Shown here: one piece after another, positions 5,267 to 6,803 of the stretch
Layout of the letters: each line of letters starts with the position of its first letter
How positions within the stretch are numbered: position 1 is the stretch's first letter
Notes under the pieces: model-generated
What the model was told of the DNA's origin: nothing
What the model saw: only the letters and a program-made list of their open reading frames with translations
Database searches by the model: none
Position numbers and translations under genes: made by a program
Assembly: GCA_903831485.1 (NCBI GenBank)
Contig: CAIKXW010000033.1
Coordinates: 1 to 6,803, forward strand
Direction: 5' to 3'
Origin: an uncultured Alphaproteobacteria bacterium
Lineage (GTDB): Bacteria; Pseudomonadota; Alphaproteobacteria; Caulobacterales; Hyphomonadaceae
DNA: 6,803 nucleotides

Positions 5267-6803
5267 TTAGCCGAGGCCGAGCAGGTAGGCTTCGAGCTGC
5301 GGATCGCTGAACGAGGCGACCTGCGTGCTGGTGAAGGCAGTAAGCTGCGTCGATGTCAGCGCCGACAGGTTGGTCGTCGACAGCTGGTCGAGCTGCGTGA
5401 CCTGCAATTGCGCCAACTGGGTCGTGTCGAACGCTGCGATCGCTGTCGACGAGATCGCCCCGATCACCGTCGTCGTGATCGCGCGGACCTGGGCGGTGGT
5501 CAGCGCAGCGACCTGCGTCGCGTTGAACTCGTCGAGGTCGGTTTCGTCCATCGCAGCGATCTGCGACGTCGAGAAGGCCTGCACCTGAGTCGTCGCCAGC
5601 GCACTGAGCTGTGTCGTGTCCAGCGCCTTGACGACCGTGTTGGTCAGGCGGGCCAGCTGGCTCGTGTTGAACGAGGCCACCTGCGCATCCGACAGCGAGG
5701 CGATGTTGGTCGATGTCAGCGCCGCAACCTGGGTTGTGGTCAGCGCTTCCAGCTGGGTTGCCGCCATTTCGGCAATGTCAGCGGCGGCGAGACCTGCAAC
5801 CTGGGTGGTCGACAGCGCCTTGACCTGCGTGGTCGACAGTTCGCCGAACTGCGTCGCATCGAGCGCCGACAGGTTGGTGACCGACAGGCCCGAAAGCTGG
5901 GTTGTCGTGAGGCCGCCGACCTGCGTGGTCGTCAGCGCCGACATCTGCGTCAGGTCGAGCGCCGACAGGTTGCTGGCGGAAATCGACTGCACTTGTTGCA
6001 GCGTCATCGCCGCGATCTGCGCATCCGTCATCGCCGCGAACTTGGTGGACGAGAAGCCGCCCAGCTGCGTCACGGTCAGGGCTGCAATCTGGTCGGTCGA
6101 GAACTCGGTGACATCCGTGGTCGACAGGGCCGCGATCTGCACCGTCGTGATGGCGCGAACCTGCGTCGTCGTCATCGCCGCAACCTGCGTCGCCTCGAGA
6201 TTCGAGAGCGAGGTGGTCGACAGCGACTGGACCTGCGTCGTTGTCAGAGCCGCAACCTGCGTCTCGACAAGCGCGGCGACCGCCGTGGTGGAGAGCGCGC
6301 GAACCTGCGTGCCGGTGAGCCCGGCCAGCTGGGTCTCGTTGAATTCGGCCATGTCCGCGCCGGTTAGCGCCCCGAGCTGGGTCGTCGTGAACGACTGCAG
6401 TTGCGTCGTGTTGAACTCGCTGACCTGCGTCGCGTCGAGAGCGCCCACCGCATCCGTCGTCAGGCGGGCCAGCAGTGTGCCGCTGAACGCGCCAACCTGC
6501 CCAGCCGAGAGTTCGGTGATGTCCGTGGCCGTCAGCGCCGCGGCCTGCGTCGAGGTCAGCTGGCCGAGCTGGGTTGTTGTCAGCGAGCCCGTCTGCGTGG
6601 CGTCGAGCGCCGAGAGATTGGCAGTCGACAGCGCCTTGATCTGCGTCGTGGTCAGCGCGCCAACCTGCGTTTCTGTCAACGCGCCGACATTGGTGGTGGT
6701 CAGGCCCGCCACTTGCGATGTGGTGAGCGCGCCAACCTGCGTGGTCGTCAGGGCGCCAAGCTGCGTCGCGTCGAACGAAACCAGGTTGGTCGTCGACAGG
6801 CCG
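5267..6803 (-). CDS. Large octapeptide-repeat protein, Thr/Ser-rich, 5' end outside the window
   Basis: I do not recognise a named family. The frame is open from the right edge (first full codon 6800-6802) to the TAA at 5267-5269, giving 511 residues. GTG-like start codons inside are simply Val positions of the repeat, so the true start lies beyond 6803. All but the last nine residues are octapeptides with consensus [VIL]-x-A-[LFM]-[TSD]-T-T-Q: 62 complete units plus six residues of another, with no insertion or phase slip. Gln ends 43 of the 62. Units 1-20 (counting from the one at 6665-6688) hold 49 Thr/Ser in 160 residues. I saw no Cys, Trp or His, one Pro (in the last unit) and one Tyr (in the tail). 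The tail reads LEAYLLGLG. The regularity points to an elongated solenoid or fibre, possibly secreted or on the surface. A GT41 gene follows on the same strand beyond a terminator. Confidence 0.85.
   Translation of the reverse strand, partial: GLSTTNLVSFDATQLGALTTTQVGALTTSQVAGLTTTNVGALTETQVGALTTTQIKALSTANLSALDATQTGSLTTTQLGQLTSTQAAALTATDITELSAGQVGAFSGTLLARLTTDAVGALDATQVSEFNTTQLQSFTTTQLGALTGADMAEFNETQLAGLTGTQVRALSTTAVAALVETQVAALTTTQVQSLSTTSLSNLEATQVAAMTTTQVRAITTVQIAALSTTDVTEFSTDQIAALTVTQLGGFSSTKFAAMTDAQIAAMTLQQVQSISASNLSALDLTQMSALTTTQVGGLTTTQLSGLSVTNLSALDATQFGELSTTQVKALSTTQVAGLAAADIAEMAATQLEALTTTQVAALTSTNIASLSDAQVASFNTSQLARLTNTVVKALDTTQLSALATTQVQAFSTSQIAAMDETDLDEFNATQVAALTTAQVRAITTTVIGAISSTAIAAFDTTQLAQLQVTQLDQLSTTNLSALTSTQLTAFTSTQVASFSDPQLEAYLLGLG
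5297..6802 (-). repeat. In-frame 24-bp tandem repeat array (62 full units)
   Basis: Every 24 bp encodes one octapeptide of the repeat protein. On the plus strand the units show recurring blocks such as cagcgc..gacctgcgtcgt. Units differ from each other at many positions but never in length, so the array is old and held by selection on the protein rather than freshly expanded by slippage. Near-identical neighbouring units are few. It continues past the right edge. Confidence 0.9.

Noticed and set aside
5081..6367. Plus-strand open frame of 428 codons, Arg-rich with R-R-Q-R and G-R-Q repeats
   Set aside because: It is the antisense reading of the 24-bp array and of the GT41 start region. A repeat without stops in one frame gives a long open frame on the other strand, and the product (Arg/Gly/Gln/Leu low complexity) looks artefactual.
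5297..6802. CRISPR array or TALE-type DNA-binding repeats
   Set aside because: The 24-bp units are contiguous, degenerate and coding, with no unique spacers. TALE repeats are 33-35 residues with a variable di-residue, while here the unit is 8 residues despite a superficial L-T-x-x-Q-V resemblance.

Overview
The window is GC-rich and reads like the chromosome of an alphaproteobacterium. A member of Caulobacterales/Hyphomonadaceae is my guess from the style of the GT41-type protein and the lipoprotein; no sequence here proves the genus. It holds the end of a housekeeping gene, a tRNA, a lipoprotein gene, a small set of glycan-related genes and part of a large repeat-protein gene.

Plus-strand half (1-3078). 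The window opens inside the 3' end of a glutamine-dependent NAD+ synthetase gene (to 265). A complete tRNA-Arg(CCG) follows at 317-393. Only six bases after its encoded CCA, a TraB/GumN-family lipoprotein gene starts (400-1326). A gap of about 200 bp leads to a left-handed beta-helix sugar acyltransferase (1531-2061). This overlaps by one base (TGATG) the start of what should be a coupled glycosyltransferase gene. Only 35 or so codons of that original start remain, and they are out of frame with a surviving C-terminal nucleotide-sugar-binding half (2167-3078). This looks like a deletion scar.

Minus-strand half (3079-6803). A TPR plus O-GlcNAc-transferase-like (GT41) protein of 680 residues ends at 3079, with its stop codon directly abutting the stop of the plus-strand glycosyltransferase. 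Upstream of it, after a strong hairpin terminator (5201-5232), lies the 3' part of a very large gene. All 511 codons visible are an unbroken octapeptide array (consensus V-x-A-L-T-T-T-Q, 24 bp per unit) plus a nine-residue tail. The gene runs off the right edge.

The most unusual signal is in that array. The eighth residue is normally Gln but is replaced by N, D, A, S, K or V at every third or fourth unit, giving a regular second-order period of about 3.5 units (about 28 residues). The next unit usually carries an acidic residue. This implies a regular superhelix or solenoid. The array is rich in Thr and Ser and sits next to a GT41 enzyme and other glycan genes. A working hypothesis is therefore that the GT41 protein O-glycosylates the repeat protein; this is inference from adjacency and composition only.
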